From assembly GCA_964036155.1 (NCBI GenBank), contig OZ038422.1, positions 81,243,201 to 81,307,200 on the forward strand: a stretch of 64,000 nt of DNA, written 5' to 3'. This DNA is from Diploscapter coronatus (lineage: Eukaryota > Nematoda > Chromadorea > Rhabditida > Rhabditidae). The notes below the pieces were generated by a model. It saw nothing but the letters and a program-made list of their open reading frames with translations, was not told the DNA's origin and did no database searches. This document shows positions 51,917 to 63,210 of this stretch, piece after piece. Positions within the stretch are counted from its first letter, which is position 1. Every line of letters starts with the position of its first letter. The position numbers and the translations under genes are program-made.

Positions 51917-53374
51917 CTTGGTGAATTAAGGATCGCCTAAGGACGTTTTAAAGAGTAGGCCCTGAAAATATACTAGACGATAGTTAGTGATTCGTAAGAT
52001 TCTTGAAAAGAAACGAGAATTTTAGGAACGAAGAAGAAAAGTGCTGATCGTAAGTCAACCCCTATAACATTTTTGATTTTGTAATTGGCAGAAAGTGAGC
52101 AACTATCGGAGATAGTTAGGCGCTTAATTAGACATTTTCAAAAGAAGAGTTGCGACTTTCGAGGAAATTGTAAGGATTGTGAAATGAGATCCAGAACAAA
52201 AATGAGGTCTCTAAAAATGAAAACGAATATAAAACCTAAAGTTATAGAATATATGGGTTAGTTGGTCGATTGGGAGAGATAGCTAGTAATTAGCATAAAA
52301 TAGAGAAAAAAAAAACATTTTTTCTAGAAGAAAAACAAATTTTAGGAAAGGAAAACTAGCGACATAAAAGCAGTTCAACTAGTTCAAATGCAAGATGGGT
52401 TGATTGGGCAACTAATAGAGTTAATTAGGGGATAATTAACGCAAATTGGACGGAAGAAACAAAGTCTTCGAAAGAGAATCGAATGAAAATGCGAGAACTC
52501 TGGCCTAAAATCTAACAAGTGGGAACGACAGCGCCACATTGCAAGAATCGAGAGGCCACTCCCATTTTTCGCTGCCGCACTCGTTTCCCATGTTTCTACT
52601 TCAATTTTTCGATTTTCTGTCGCGATTTTGAAAACCCCGGGCGAAACCTGGAACTTCTGGAACAAAATTTTGAACCGGAACCTTTGAGAGTGATCGTGTG
52701 ACAGGATTTCAGAATTTCGTCATTATCCGTTTCGATTTCGCGTATGAAAATTCATGATTTTGTCGACAACTTTCACAAATCGCGACTTTATTCTTCTCGT
52801 AGCCTGAAATTTTCGAGTCCGGGAGAGATTCAAAGCCTCGCGATGTTTGGAATTGTGTATGTTTCGGCTCCAATAAATTTCAAAAATCATGACAATGCAT
52901 CATCTTTGAATTCTTGCTGCGATTTTGGAAAATTTCCTGCATATTTGTAGTTTCTGGACGTGTCACAATTTTAGAATTCTCGAGAATAACATTTGAAATT
53001 CGTTTTCGTCAAAAATTGCTTCGTAAATTGTACTACGGGTTTCGTTCGAAAGAAGATCTCACGTTTCGGCAGAAAATTTGAAGTTTTGTCTTCAAAGTGA
53101 AGATCTGACCAAAATCAGCCAAAAATGTTTGACTTCATTTCTCCATCCCTAAAAGTTTGATTTTTAAAATTTTAAATTACATCCATGCCTTGTGGTGGAA
53201 ACTTCTTTTTTCATGAAACGACATCTTTGGATTAATTACCCCTCCCATAATTGCTCTTTTCCTAATGAATAGGTTTGAGCAGACTTGAGAAAAGTTCGAA
53301 ATATCTTCTTTTCTTCTCATATTTTTCTTCAACTTGCATGGCTTTCTCCTTCAAATCTGATTGTTTGCAGATCG
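51917..53374. promoter_or_regulatory. Divergent upstream region of RPLP0 and TRAPPC2
   Basis: The 1.46-kb stretch lies between two diverging start codons. No coding exon is supported. TTTGCAG at 53,364-53,370 directly before the TRAPPC2 start is an acceptor, so TRAPPC2 has a 5' untranslated exon or is trans-spliced. RPLP0 must also have its promoter here. No clear core motif can be assigned. Confidence 0.5.
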
Positions 53375-55322
53375 ATGACAGCAGCCAAGGAGTTCTACTT
53401 TGTGATCATCGGTCACGAGGATCAACCCATATTCGAGATGGATTTCTCGTCTTCTGATAAGAAGAAGAAAGAGAGCGAGAGCAGGTCAGTTGGAGGGAAG
53501 AGTAGAAGAAAGTGCGGGCCAGATAGGATTGATTAGAACACCAGTGCCCACGTATTTATAAAAAAAAAAAAAAAAAAGAAACTGAAGCATCCCAATACTC
53601 TCATGAATATCTGCACAGGAATATCCCTTCCAACTGCATTGATAGTTGCAATTTTGCACTGTAATAAGAGGTTTTGAAATAATATCTAGAATTGGAATAA
53701 GAGAGTTTGGAAGAAAAATCTGTTGCAGAAGTTTGTACAATGCGAGTTTCTGATTCCGAGTTTATTCGAAAATTATCGAACAAAATTGAGAAAATCTCCG
53801 AAAGTATAAAGAATATTATTTGCAACGAAAATTACTAAAATCAAACTCTTCAAGAAGCTACTACTCTTGCATGAAGTTTTGTCTCCAATTTCAAGGGAAC
53901 TTGCCAAAATCTATAATAAAAATTTCAAAACCTTTCCAATACGTAACTTCCGGAACAATATCAATTCTTTCGAATATTTTATTGCTTGAATTCTAAAAAA
54001 AACGTTTATGACTGATAGCCTACTTCTTGTCCTTTTCATTATCAATTGAGCTACTTCCTCCCTTATCACTATTCATTAACTCCATTTGCAGACATCTTAA
54101 TCAATTCATTGCCCATGCAGCTCTCGATGTCGTTGACGAATGCGCTCTCATCAACAATACGATGCATCTCAAGGTTTGTAAAAATAGTTGAATTCAGAGT
54201 CTCGTATTCTCAAACTTGTTAGACATTTACCCTTCTCTATTCCTGATTCGTCTCAGATTTTTCTTGACATTCTCTTCCCGTCCGTATTTGCCACATAAAA
54301 ATGAATTTTGAACAGGTTTTCATATTCTTGAAAAAATCTTTCTGCGATAAGTGCACGAATATAATAAGACTCAATCGCATAATTTGCCTAAACTCTCTTC
54401 ATATTTTAGCGCTTTTCAGTTTTTCTGCACTCATCTTATTATTATTTTTGTTAAATCGGAAATACCTTTTTCTGAACAATTGGCACGTTAAATTTTAGAA
54501 TTTCATGCAAAGTTAGCTGAAATTCTTTTCGAAATGCAATGGAATGGGCAAACATGTGCATACGATTCTATTTATAGCTCATCAAAATGGTCTATTTTTG
54601 TGAATCATCTAATTCCCTATTTGATATCACGAAACATTAGCCATGCGATCAAATGCTATCTGCCTTTGATGCGAGTATAGGCAGTTTATTGCTTGATTGC
54701 GGGAAAACTGTATTTCCCCTGTATCAATCCATATTTCGCATATCGAATCTATTCTCCCAAACTAGACAAAAACTGATAAACTAGAAATTTCGAAATTCAG
54801 TTTTTGATTTTTCAACAAGTTGTTTACCTAAGTATTTACAGCAAATCGACAAGTTCAACGAGTGGAATGTATCTGCATTCGTGACGATGGGCAGAATCCG
54901 ATTTCTCATGCTCCACACGCAGAGATGCGACGAAGGAATACGGCAATTCTTCCAGGTCCGTTTTGAAGCGCTGGGACGACGGAATTAGTGTTGTGCAAAT
55001 ATTCTGGGAAACTATTTAGTTTCTTTAGCTTCATTCTATTCTATTTCCTTCCTTTTCGGAACGTGATATAGAGAATCAAGAAAAAGGATAAAAAAGAACT
55101 TTTTATGTAGAGTAGAGAAAATGTTTTTTTCTTGAAATTCAAAATATAACTCCTTGTAGCTACTTCTAGCTTGTTCTTCTGAAAAGTTGAATTGTGTTGC
55201 AGGAAATGTATGAGACCTACATCAAGTATTCGATGAACCCCTTCTACACGATTGGATCGGCCATCAAATCGCCTGCATTCGAGCAGAAAGCACTCATTTA
55301 TGGAAGGAAATACCTCGTTTGA
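53375..55322 (+). CDS. TRAPPC2: TRAPP complex subunit 2 (sedlin)
   Basis: Sedlin is a longin-fold core subunit of the TRAPP tethering complexes acting in ER-to-Golgi traffic. Four exons (53,375-53,484; 54,092-54,173; 54,842-54,955; 55,203-55,322) sum to 426 bases, that is 141 residues, nearly identical to the human length of 140. Family segments are [69 protein letters not shown] and a C-terminal [10 protein letters not shown]. The first two introns are 607 and 668 bp, and the first holds a poly-A tract at about 53,560. The start lies right behind a splice acceptor. Confidence 0.97.
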
Positions 55323-55387
55323 GGAATTCTAGCATTTTGTTGTGTATCATACGGGTTTAACTTATTGCACTGTGATGAGGTTAACAG

Positions 55388-55393
55388 AATAAA
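55388..55393 (+). terminator. Polyadenylation signal of TRAPPC2
   Basis: AATAAA stands 66 bases after the TRAPPC2 stop and 177 bases before the next start codon, a spacing seen in nematode operons. Confidence 0.6.
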
Positions 55394-55569
55394 ATTTACC
55401 CTTTTAGGTTAGGTTATTTATTCAGACATTTTGATTGGGTTCGTCAGTCCATATGCCTCGGCATAGTATCTAATGTTTCTGTTCAATTCTTGTCAATTTC
55501 TGTCCACTAATGGATTACCACTTCAGTTACTGAGCTGAGTTCCTCTGCAACAGCCCGCAACAACTCGCC

Positions 55570-56131
55570 ATGTGCAATTTCCTTCTAGGTGTGCTCGCCT
55601 TCTTTGCTCCACCGCTGGCTGTGCTCTGCAAGTCTGGCTGCAACGCCGATTTCTGCATCAATCTGGTAATCATTCTCGAATTTTCCGCAAAGGAAAGATA
55701 AAAGTTAGGTGTGTCGATTAGGAAAGGTTGGGATATTTGGAATAAAATCGAAAAATTAAGACAATATGACGCTATCTATTTTATGTAGTAAATTTCACGT
55801 AGAACGGATTGCTGGCTTTTTGTAATGTTCATATAAAACGTTTGTCGTCATGTGAAAAATTATGGAAAACGACTGAAAGGAAAATCATGTGGGTTTTACC
55901 CCAAACAAGACGCTTTATCACTTCTGAAAATTAAAAAACTTGCTGCAGATCCTGACGCTGTGCTTCTTCGTTCCTGGAATTATTCACGCTTGGTATGTGA
56001 TCTGCTGCAAAGAGTAAGTTCACTGTCATCTAGAAAATGCAAAATTGCTCCTTTTCAGGGATCCTGGGCCTACCCAGACGACTGTCCACGTGCACACTAG
56101 CGGCTATGCCCCTGCTCCGAATTACGCCTGA
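55570..56131 (+). CDS. PMP3/UPF0057 family proteolipid
   Basis: This is a small plasma-membrane hydrophobic protein of the PMP3/SNA3 type, in yeast and plants involved in membrane potential and salt stress. Three exons (55,570-55,665; 55,949-56,013; 56,059-56,131) sum to 78 codons. The two helices are LLGVLAFFAPPLAVLCKSG and ILTLCFFVPGIIHAWYVI, with the family motif GCNADFCIN between them. The last exon gives a hydrophilic tail (DPGPTQTTVHVHTSGYAP) ending in NYA and TGA. If the 56,014 donor is not used, the frame stops three bases later at TAA, giving a short PMP3 without tail. It starts 247 bp after TRAPPC2 on the same strand. Confidence 0.9.
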
Positions 56132-56867
56132 ATGCAATCAGACAGGCAGCAGACACCAGGATGAGCTTATTAACCATCGACAATCAAGTTGCATTCACTT
56201 ATTCACAACGGGCAACTTCCCTTTCTCTTTGATCTGACCTATTCAATATTTTGGTAGCTTTATTCCTGAAATTCTTGTCAAACCTCCCACATTCACTTTG
56301 GTTTAAACTCGATTTGTATTTGTCGATATTCACTTTTCACTTTTTTCAACTCTTTTATTTTATTCCTCCTTCCCCCCTTTCCACATTCCATGACATTCAA
56401 CCCAATCTCAAGTATATATTCCTTATTTGGTATTAGCATTTCAAGCCCAATAGTTCTCGCCAACGACTTGTTTCATTTAATGAATCGTATTTGTTAGTCA
56501 TTTCTGGCTGGAAAGTCCTCTCTAGAACCATCCCTAGTTGCCCTAGTCTTAAAGGACGGAGTCATTTCTGGCGCAACTCGCGCCTATAAATCCACCCCTT
56601 TCGTTGTTACTTTTTTCCTTCGCAGTTTTACCCACGCCTTACTTTTCTCTACCTTTGTATCTGGTATTACTGTATTGAACCAGTGCTAGCCAATAAAGGA
56701 TTCATAATATTATGTGCAGTGCGAGTTACTAGTAGAGAACTACAAATAAGGTATTCTAACACCCAACCAAACACCAATTTCTCTCCTGCACAGTTAAACC
56801 TATTTTATCTTGAAGAAAAAGACCTTAGATTCGATATTGTTCTACAGTCGTTTTAATTTGACAGTTT
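56132..56867. other. 3' region of the PMP3-like gene
   Basis: No gene is seen. AATAAA at 56,694-56,699 is a possible polyadenylation signal, which would mean a 3' untranslated region of about 580 bases. The segment before it is T-rich. Confidence 0.45.
56694..56699 (+). terminator. Possible polyadenylation signal of the PMP3-like gene
   Basis: AATAAA in the correct orientation, 563 bases after the stop. It is distant, so another signal may be used. Confidence 0.35.
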
Positions 56868-57040
56868 TTAAGACTCATTCTTTGAATAACCAAAACAAAA
56901 TATAAAAAGTGACCGGACAATTGCAAAAGTGTCCCGGATCCGAACCAAACCTATATGGGTTGCCCGGATTCGAAATACTTTTGCAATTGTCCGGCTACTC
57001 TTTATATTTTGTTCTCGTTATTCAAAGAATGCGCTTTTAA
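56868..57040. mobile_element. 165-bp palindromic TTAA-flanked MITE, same family as the 3.4-5.4 kb element
   Basis: TTAA stands at 56,868-56,871 and 57,037-57,040. The interior is a near-perfect palindrome: CATTCTTTGAATAAC, then CAAAATATAAA, then CCGGACAATTGCAAAA on the left arm, with the reverse complements on the right. The loop contains CCGAACCAAACCTATATGG. The CCGGACAATTGCAAAA...GATCCGAACCAAA module and the CATTC...GAATAA outer part also occur at the ends of the 2-kb element, so both belong to one family. Confidence 0.85.
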
Positions 57041-57284
57041 AATTGACATTTTCATCATTTTAAAATTAATAATATGTTGAATGTAACTTGTGACATATAA
57101 GCTATAAAACTAATTAAAAAATTCGATTACCAATTTTCACCTGGGAAATAATCTCATGTTAGATTTCCAAGATCAAACCTCTCGACACTATTTTTCTTAA
57201 AAATTGGTGTGCTTGACTATATCAATAATTGTCGCAGCTAACAATTCGTCTGATATTTCGATTCCTACTTTGGTTCAAACTCCA

Positions 57285-58500
57285 ATGCAAAACATAACCA
57301 TAATCGACTATGACCCTTCCGCTTTTTTCTACCTGTTATCTAGTTTCTGCTTGCCTGAACTGCTGCTCAACCTGGTATGCATCTACTGCATTCTGTACAA
57401 GTCGCCAGGCCTGCATTCGAGCTATCGACTCTGTCTGCTGCAGTTGCAAATCAGCATGGCTGTGTATGATTTGGCCTGTCTGGCTGGCGGACCGTTCATA
57501 TTCTTCGTAACTGCAGATCAACAAACAATCGAATTACAAACCGCTCATTTCAGCCGTACCCCGCAGGAGTTGCGGTGTCTCCTCTGGCAGTGCACTTCCA
57601 ATTGTCATCATTAGCCCTGCTCTGCATGGGCGCTGGAGCCTTTGCCAGTCAGTTCATATCATTTTTGGAAGAAAGTGAAATATAAGCTTTGGTCAGGTTG
57701 CAATTCGACGATTGTACTACTGTTCCACTATCGTCATCAAGCCATTCTAACAAGCAATAGTCGTCATTCCTGGTCAAAATTCAAGCACTATTTCTCGATT
57801 TTCTATTTCGAAATGATTCCTGTTTTTGGAATCTTCATGATCTTCTATATAGTTCCTGAAGATCAAGACAGAGCTAGATTGAAATTAGCCGCTGTAGGAT
57901 TTCGAATTTTTAAATTGAATTTCTAAATCCAAGATTATTACATTTAGGAGTGGGGAAGACCGTACAGTATGTTATTCAGGAGCAATGCACTGATCCTTGA
58001 TTATCACGGTTTTGGAATATTGCATATTTTTGTCGTAATATTCGTTACACTAACTACTCTTCGAGTATTATACATTACCATCGATTATTATCGTATTCTG
58101 TACTCAAAGTCGTCAAAATTTTCACGAACAATGGCAAAATTCCACAAGAAATTGCTGATCATTCTATATTTTCAGGTCACACATTATGTTACAATATTTG
58201 AACAACCTATTTGGATGACATGAAATTTCAATTTCAGACAATAGTTCCTTTCTTGGCTTCGCATTTGCCTTCTTTCTTTGCGTTCTATCTAGGTTTCATG
58301 CAACAAGGCAGCTTTATAAAAGTTATTGAAAAATACATAATTATTTAGCGGCGGGTAATTTATGGGTTATTGGAGTCTCGTTGCAAGGATCGATTTCATC
58401 TATTGTCTTATTATCAACAACCAGTAATTATCGCGATTTTATAAAAGCAACATTTAGAAAAATGGTACTTGATCGTTATAAAATAAGTAAGTTTCCTTAG
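57285..58500 (+). CDS. Nematode seven-transmembrane chemoreceptor, SRH/SRI type
   Basis: Six exons (57,285-57,506; 57,554-57,647; 57,697-57,893; 57,948-58,175; 58,238-58,292; 58,349-58,500) join in frame into 315 residues, near the usual 320-340 for the Str superfamily. The start MQNITIIDYDPSAFFYLL is followed by helix 1 (LLLNLVCIYCILYKSPG). The family mark FFPYPAG spans the first intron. Later parts are VLLFHYRHQAILTSNS, FEMIPVFGIFMIFYIVPEDQ, ILHIFVVIFVTLTTLRVLY, KKLLIILYFQTIVPFLASHL and the last helix with SIVLLSTTSNYRDFIKATFR. Such receptors sit in sensory cilia and detect odours or pheromones; the ligand is unknown. The frame is open throughout, so the gene looks intact. Confidence 0.87.
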
Positions 58501-59417
58501 AAATGAAATAATACCTGAGCAAATAAAAACAACTCTCAGATAAAATTGCGATTCAACAGCCTGTGACAAAGGCTGTTTGGAATACCGAATTAGAATTGAA
58601 AGAATGGAGTCAACACGAACACGGGGTTGCCATAGCAAAATTATGAGGAATGTTGACAAAACAACAAGAAACAAGGCAAAAGAACAAAATTGACTTCTGA
58701 CAAGTTTGCATTTAACATATCAATCGACATTCGGCATTTAGCACTAGAATCTCTTTTTTGTGCAGTCCCTGTTTGTCTGTTTGACTTTAAACCAACTTCT
58801 TTCACAGAACAGCAATAACATTTTGATCTCTCTTCCTTTCGTTTTACTTTATTGTTTCATCAAACCAAATAAATGAGTGTCAATGGCAATCTTAACAAAT
58901 GAATAACTGGAATTATAAGGCAGAGAGATTTAATGGTCCGTACATAATGGATAATTCTGTCGAACCAAAATATAATAATTTCGGCAAATGTTATAAGCCA
59001 GTTTGGCTTGGCATAAATGAAGTGAAATTGATTTTCATTAGACTGTAGCCTGATAATGGACATTTCTCGTGTGGCAGACAGAAAATGGCATGATCAAATA
59101 CAGTAATAGGAATAGTAAGTAGTACCTTCTCTGATAGTCTTTAGCCAGAATGGAGTTGGAGCAAAGCGATAACGGATTTTAGATTCGTGTTCTCCGCATT
59201 CGAATTGACTATTCTATTGGAACAGATTTCTTTTAAAGTGATTTTTTGCTCAATTTATATTATGAAATTATATATAAGAGTTAATGATTTATTACAAAAC
59301 TATTGATAATGAAGATCTGTGCAGGACGGATTTGTACTTGATGAGGTGAGTATTTTGTGGGGATTTGTGGGCTTTTGCGACTCGCCACCCATCGCTTCCT
59401 CGCGCTTCTCGAGTCTT
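58501..59417. other. Intergenic region with no gene seen
   Basis: This is 917 bp of AT-rich sequence between the chemoreceptor and a convergent small gene. ORFs on the minus strand at 58,414-58,674 and 58,860-59,063 overlap the receptor or lack any support. Confidence 0.4.
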
Positions 59418-59978
59418 CTACTTCTTCTCAGTCGATTTCTCATCCGTTTTGTTGTAGGTGTTTTGAATGACGTGATCTGAAATTATCGAGTTAATTGAGT
59501 TGCCCTGTGTTTCGGGTTTTCTGATTGAAAGTCGATTCGATGTAATGAAAATATAGCACCGAGAGCAGTGAAGGACATTTCCTTAACGATAGGCAAGGGG
59601 ACGTGGTTGCACAGAGCCAGATCCATCAGCTGATGGATAGACTCTTCCAATTGCGTCACCTCTCGGAATACCTGCAACAAAATAAATTATCTTTGCACAA
59701 AATCGTAGGGTTGTGAAATTTAGGTGAAATGTTGTATAATTTATTGGTTTTTATGAAACGTGATCTGCTCAGGAATTTTAGCCATTTTTGGTAAATGATT
59801 TTCGATTCAATAGCGGGATCTTTTGAATTTTATTCTGATCCAGTTATGACTTCCTTTCTTTCTTCAAACTTACTCTTTTGAAAATGAAGAAATAGACGTA
59901 GCTGGCGATGAGGAACATCGAAAAGGAGACGAAGAGGCTGATAATGGCTGATCCGGAGTAGATGAATGCACTCTTACC
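59418..59978 (-). CDS. Small single-pass membrane protein, 5' end not found
   Basis: Three exons in phase (59,874-59,978; 59,560-59,671; 59,418 to about 59,476) encode about 90 residues. The first carries one hydrophobic helix, SAFIYSGSAIISLFVSFSMF continuing to YVYFFIFKR. The second is amphipathic (EVTQLEESIHQLMDLAL) and ends SFTALG. The third is hydrophilic and Lys-rich (NKTDEKSTEKK) before TAG. The 5' exon begins at an acceptor, so the start codon is missing from the model; the ORF starting at 60,444 does not join in phase. I do not recognise the family. Confidence 0.5.
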
Positions 59979-61133
59979 CTGAAATGATCAAGATCATCTG
60001 TGCAAGACTAGAGAGCATGGGAGACATCGTGGAATGCGCTTGGCAATCAGAGAAGATCATAAGCCCGCAGGCATCTCATGATTTTCACTTTGATCTTCTG
60101 ATTCTGTCAATTTTACTGCACGCAGTCAGACATGTCACGAGTTGCAGAAACAGCATTTCTGGCACAAAGATAGGCAATTGCCTCTCTTTGTGCTTGCAGC
60201 TCGTAATAGAGGCAGTTTCTGCGTGTGTGTGTGTGATTGCATAGATCAAGATTCCGTAGTTCGACAACTTGGTGAACTTCTCGACAGACAGATCTGATCG
60301 CGACTTCATCATTTTGCCGAGTTTATGTTGGTGTGTTGATGGCTTTGCTCGGAGTGGTTTACCATATCTGCCGGTTTGTAGAACTGATGAAATGGAAATG
60401 ACATCCTCTCGAAATGATTTACTGCTAAATTTTCTGCGTAACATTGTATTCTAGTCTCGTATCTCAATTCGAGCTTCTTTCTAAGTAGAAATACCTAACA
60501 TAAAAGAAAAGATATGCTGTGCAACGAATCTTGCTCAAAATTAGTGAAAAAGACAGTTCGGACTTGCATTTCATTAAAATAACATATTGTAAAATATAGG
60601 AGGTTCCCCTTTCCTATGAATCCATTAGCTGGATAGACAGCTCTGTCGTCCTAGCCACGCCTCGTATATAAACCCCTGTTATCAGATAGCGTGAAAGAGA
60701 TGGGCTTGATCTCAATACCTGCCTGCTACGATCAGGTACATGGAGCTTTCCACCCGTAAGGGGCCTATCCCTCTAACTATCATTTTATGTCTAAGCATCC
60801 AAATACTAAAGTCTTGGTGCTCATGTCTTATCTTATGCATGCTAGCAAATAACCTAAAGGCTTACTATATGACTCGAATGATCTAGAAAAAAAAGTATAT
60901 TTATGATGATTTCAAAGGACTCGGTTTGATGACCTTATTTTTAATGATACATGCTCGAATTTTTCATGTCTTTTTACAGGAAGCTTCATTCGTTGCTCAG
61001 ATTGAAAAATCAAATAAATTTATTCTGAAGATCATAATGAATTGAGATCAATTTCTCCACTTAGCCGTTTCTGATTCGGCACTGATCAGTTATTCTAAAA
61101 TTATCATATTTCCTATTTTTCTTCTAAAATTCT
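59979..61133. other. Upstream interval with a TATA-like box and hairpins
   Basis: No protein-coding exon is supported. TATATAAA at 60,665-60,672 is followed, about 45 bases on, by a hairpin with a perfect 6-bp stem (TACCTG at 60,716-60,721 with CAGGTA at 60,733-60,738). A GC-richer stretch CACCCGTAAGGGGCC follows at about 60,751-60,765. This could be a small structured RNA or only the promoter of the neighbouring minus-strand gene. Confidence 0.3.
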
Positions 61134-62794
61134 TTACCTTCCAGCGCTTGGGAATACGCTACCAATGTAAACTTTTCCATTCTGCTTGATATCGTAACTC
61201 GTTATGGAAAGTGGACAACCATCAATTTCTATCTGCAATTCGAGAAGTGATTCAAATTTATCTAGCTTATGTCATGAGCTTTTCTATTCAACTTCAATTA
61301 TATGTTCAAGTTTTAAATTCCATATCGATAAAAGATGATTTATGACTTCTTCCAAGATCAGGATTAAATTTAGCCAATTTTATCTCAAGTGAATTTTTTT
61401 CGCGAAGAGACCAACCTGTTTTCGTGATCAAAATCATTATCAATGTCAAAAATTCTAAATTAACGCAAACTAAAAGCTTACATCGCAAGTGTCTCGTCCT
61501 CTGCGCGATAAGAAGCACAAAGTGTAAAGAGCCATGTCGAATTCCGGACTGGTTCCGATGAGAATGGAGCCAGATCGCTTCAGTTCATTGCCCCAGGTGA
61601 ATTTGATGGCAGACATGACATTGAATCGCTTCACGATGAATCCCTTGTAGTCGAAGTTCTCTGACGGATCCTTCTCCAGAGCATAGACTCTCAGCCAATT
61701 ATGCATCCCAGAGATTTCTCCATTTTTTACCTAAAATTAAGACTAATTCATTTTCATTCAAAAACTCTAACCTCTCCAATGAAGATGTGCTCGAATCCAC
61801 TCGTATCGGCCTGGCCCCTAGCCCTGGAATAGTGGTCGAACCACAGCTGTCCAACCCAATGCCGGAAACTAGTATCACTCGTTGCAACCGGGTGTCCTTT
61901 GCTTTTGAAGAAGTCGAAGAGAGCCTTCCAGGGTTTGGATTGGAGAACAGCGGAGAGGAATGCACTGGTCTCTTGCTTCTCCTCGTTCGCACTCATATTG
62001 GGCTCCCTAATTCCTGTCTGGCGATTGAAGTTGTTCATCATTCCCAGGTACTGCTCGTATGTAGGCTTGCGCAAAAGAGAGGCATCCACTTTGGAGAAGA
62101 ATCTAAAATCTACTTTCTCGTAAAATCCTTCTTGAGCGCTTTACTTTTTGGGCGCATTATCACTTGCATCCCTCGTGAATGTATGTCCCTGATAGTCGAC
62201 GACGATCTGTCCTTTCTTAGCCTTATTCTCGTCCAAATCGCGCATCTTATTCACAATATCCACTAGCTCTTGGTCTGACACCTTGAATGCTGAAAATTTA
62301 TGATTTGCTACCTTCAATATTTAAATCTTATATTTCCCCTTTTAATGAGTTGGATCGAAATATCCCTGTCCTGATACATTGATTTTACTTGATCTTCATC
62401 GAAAATTTTGATATCTATGATGAAACCGTTGAGTTTTCGATGAAGATCGCCTTTCTGTCTAATTAATTTAGCAAACCTAATACATATCTGTTGAAAAAAC
62501 GAAATGTACTGAAGAGTTAAAAATTCTTTTGCATAAATTTAAGTCAACTAATCCCCCTTCTTGTCATTCGAGACATTTGTTTTGCTTGTCCCTCACCTCT
62601 TCGCTCTTATTTTTGATAAGCAACCATGTCTTTTGGCCAGTTCATAGTTCGCTCTTTCACTCCTCTCTCATTCTTTCCCCTCTTCGTCTCTGTCTGTTTT
62701 GCCATCAAATCAATTTCAAACCTGGAATGCTTTCGCTGGCCGCATGGCATACATCAGCTATCAAAAGACCGATAACAAAAATGTGACGAATCAT
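61134..62794 (-). CDS. Secreted EndoU (XendoU-type) endoribonuclease
   Basis: EndoU proteins cut RNA at uridines, leaving 2',3'-cyclic phosphates. Five exons (62,722-62,794; 62,145-62,289; 61,772-62,102; 61,482-61,730; 61,134-61,232) sum to 897 bases, that is 298 residues. The N-terminus [18 protein letters not shown] is a signal peptide, so the enzyme is probably secreted or in the ER lumen. The catalytic region shows [13 protein letters not shown] (His about residue 178), [10 protein letters not shown] (His about 193) and [20 protein letters not shown], where the Lys about 234 is the likely third catalytic residue. The end is [12 protein letters not shown] before TAA. All key residues appear present. 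It resembles C. elegans ENDU-type proteins. The assignment to EndoU is sure; its targets are unknown. Confidence 0.93.
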
Positions 62795-63210
62795 CGATCT
62801 GAACGATAGGAATGACTCGAATAACACGGAAATGCAAAAGATATGAGACAAGTCAGAATGAGTGGGTGAAAATAGTAAAAAAAAAAACGGTTTGAAAGAG
62901 CAGTGGAAACGGACAAAAAATACGTGAAAAGTGAGAAGCAAAGTGAAACGAAAAGAAGAAAAGGGCTGCGATGAGACAGAGGCAAAGGCGAGAAGAGGAA
63001 GGGAAGGAGAAGCAAATGGACAGGCCAGAATAGTGGCAGGAGAATGGAAACGAAACAGAAACACATGGCAGACACAGGCAGGGCAGAGTTAGGACAGGAC
63101 ACCAGTGACAGGAAACAAACCAACACGTTTATTAATATCGAATGACTTTGAAGGACTTAAGTACGGATGAAGGACTACGGCTCACGGGGTAACAGGCTCA
63201 CAGGCATTAA
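62795..63210. other. Purine-rich intergenic region
   Basis: This is the upstream region of the EndoU gene on the minus strand. The plus strand is strongly purine-rich from 62,860 to 63,060. The long ORFs antisense to it are low-complexity Ser/Phe/Leu strings and not genes. Confidence 0.45.

Noticed and set aside
60717..60790. U1 snRNA gene
   Set aside because: Only short words resemble U1; the stem-loop order, Sm site and 3' hairpin could not be found.
62705..63126. Two long minus ORFs rich in Ser, Phe and Leu upstream of EndoU
   Set aside because: They are antisense to a purine-rich tract; only the last 25 codons, beginning MIRHIF, are the true EndoU start.
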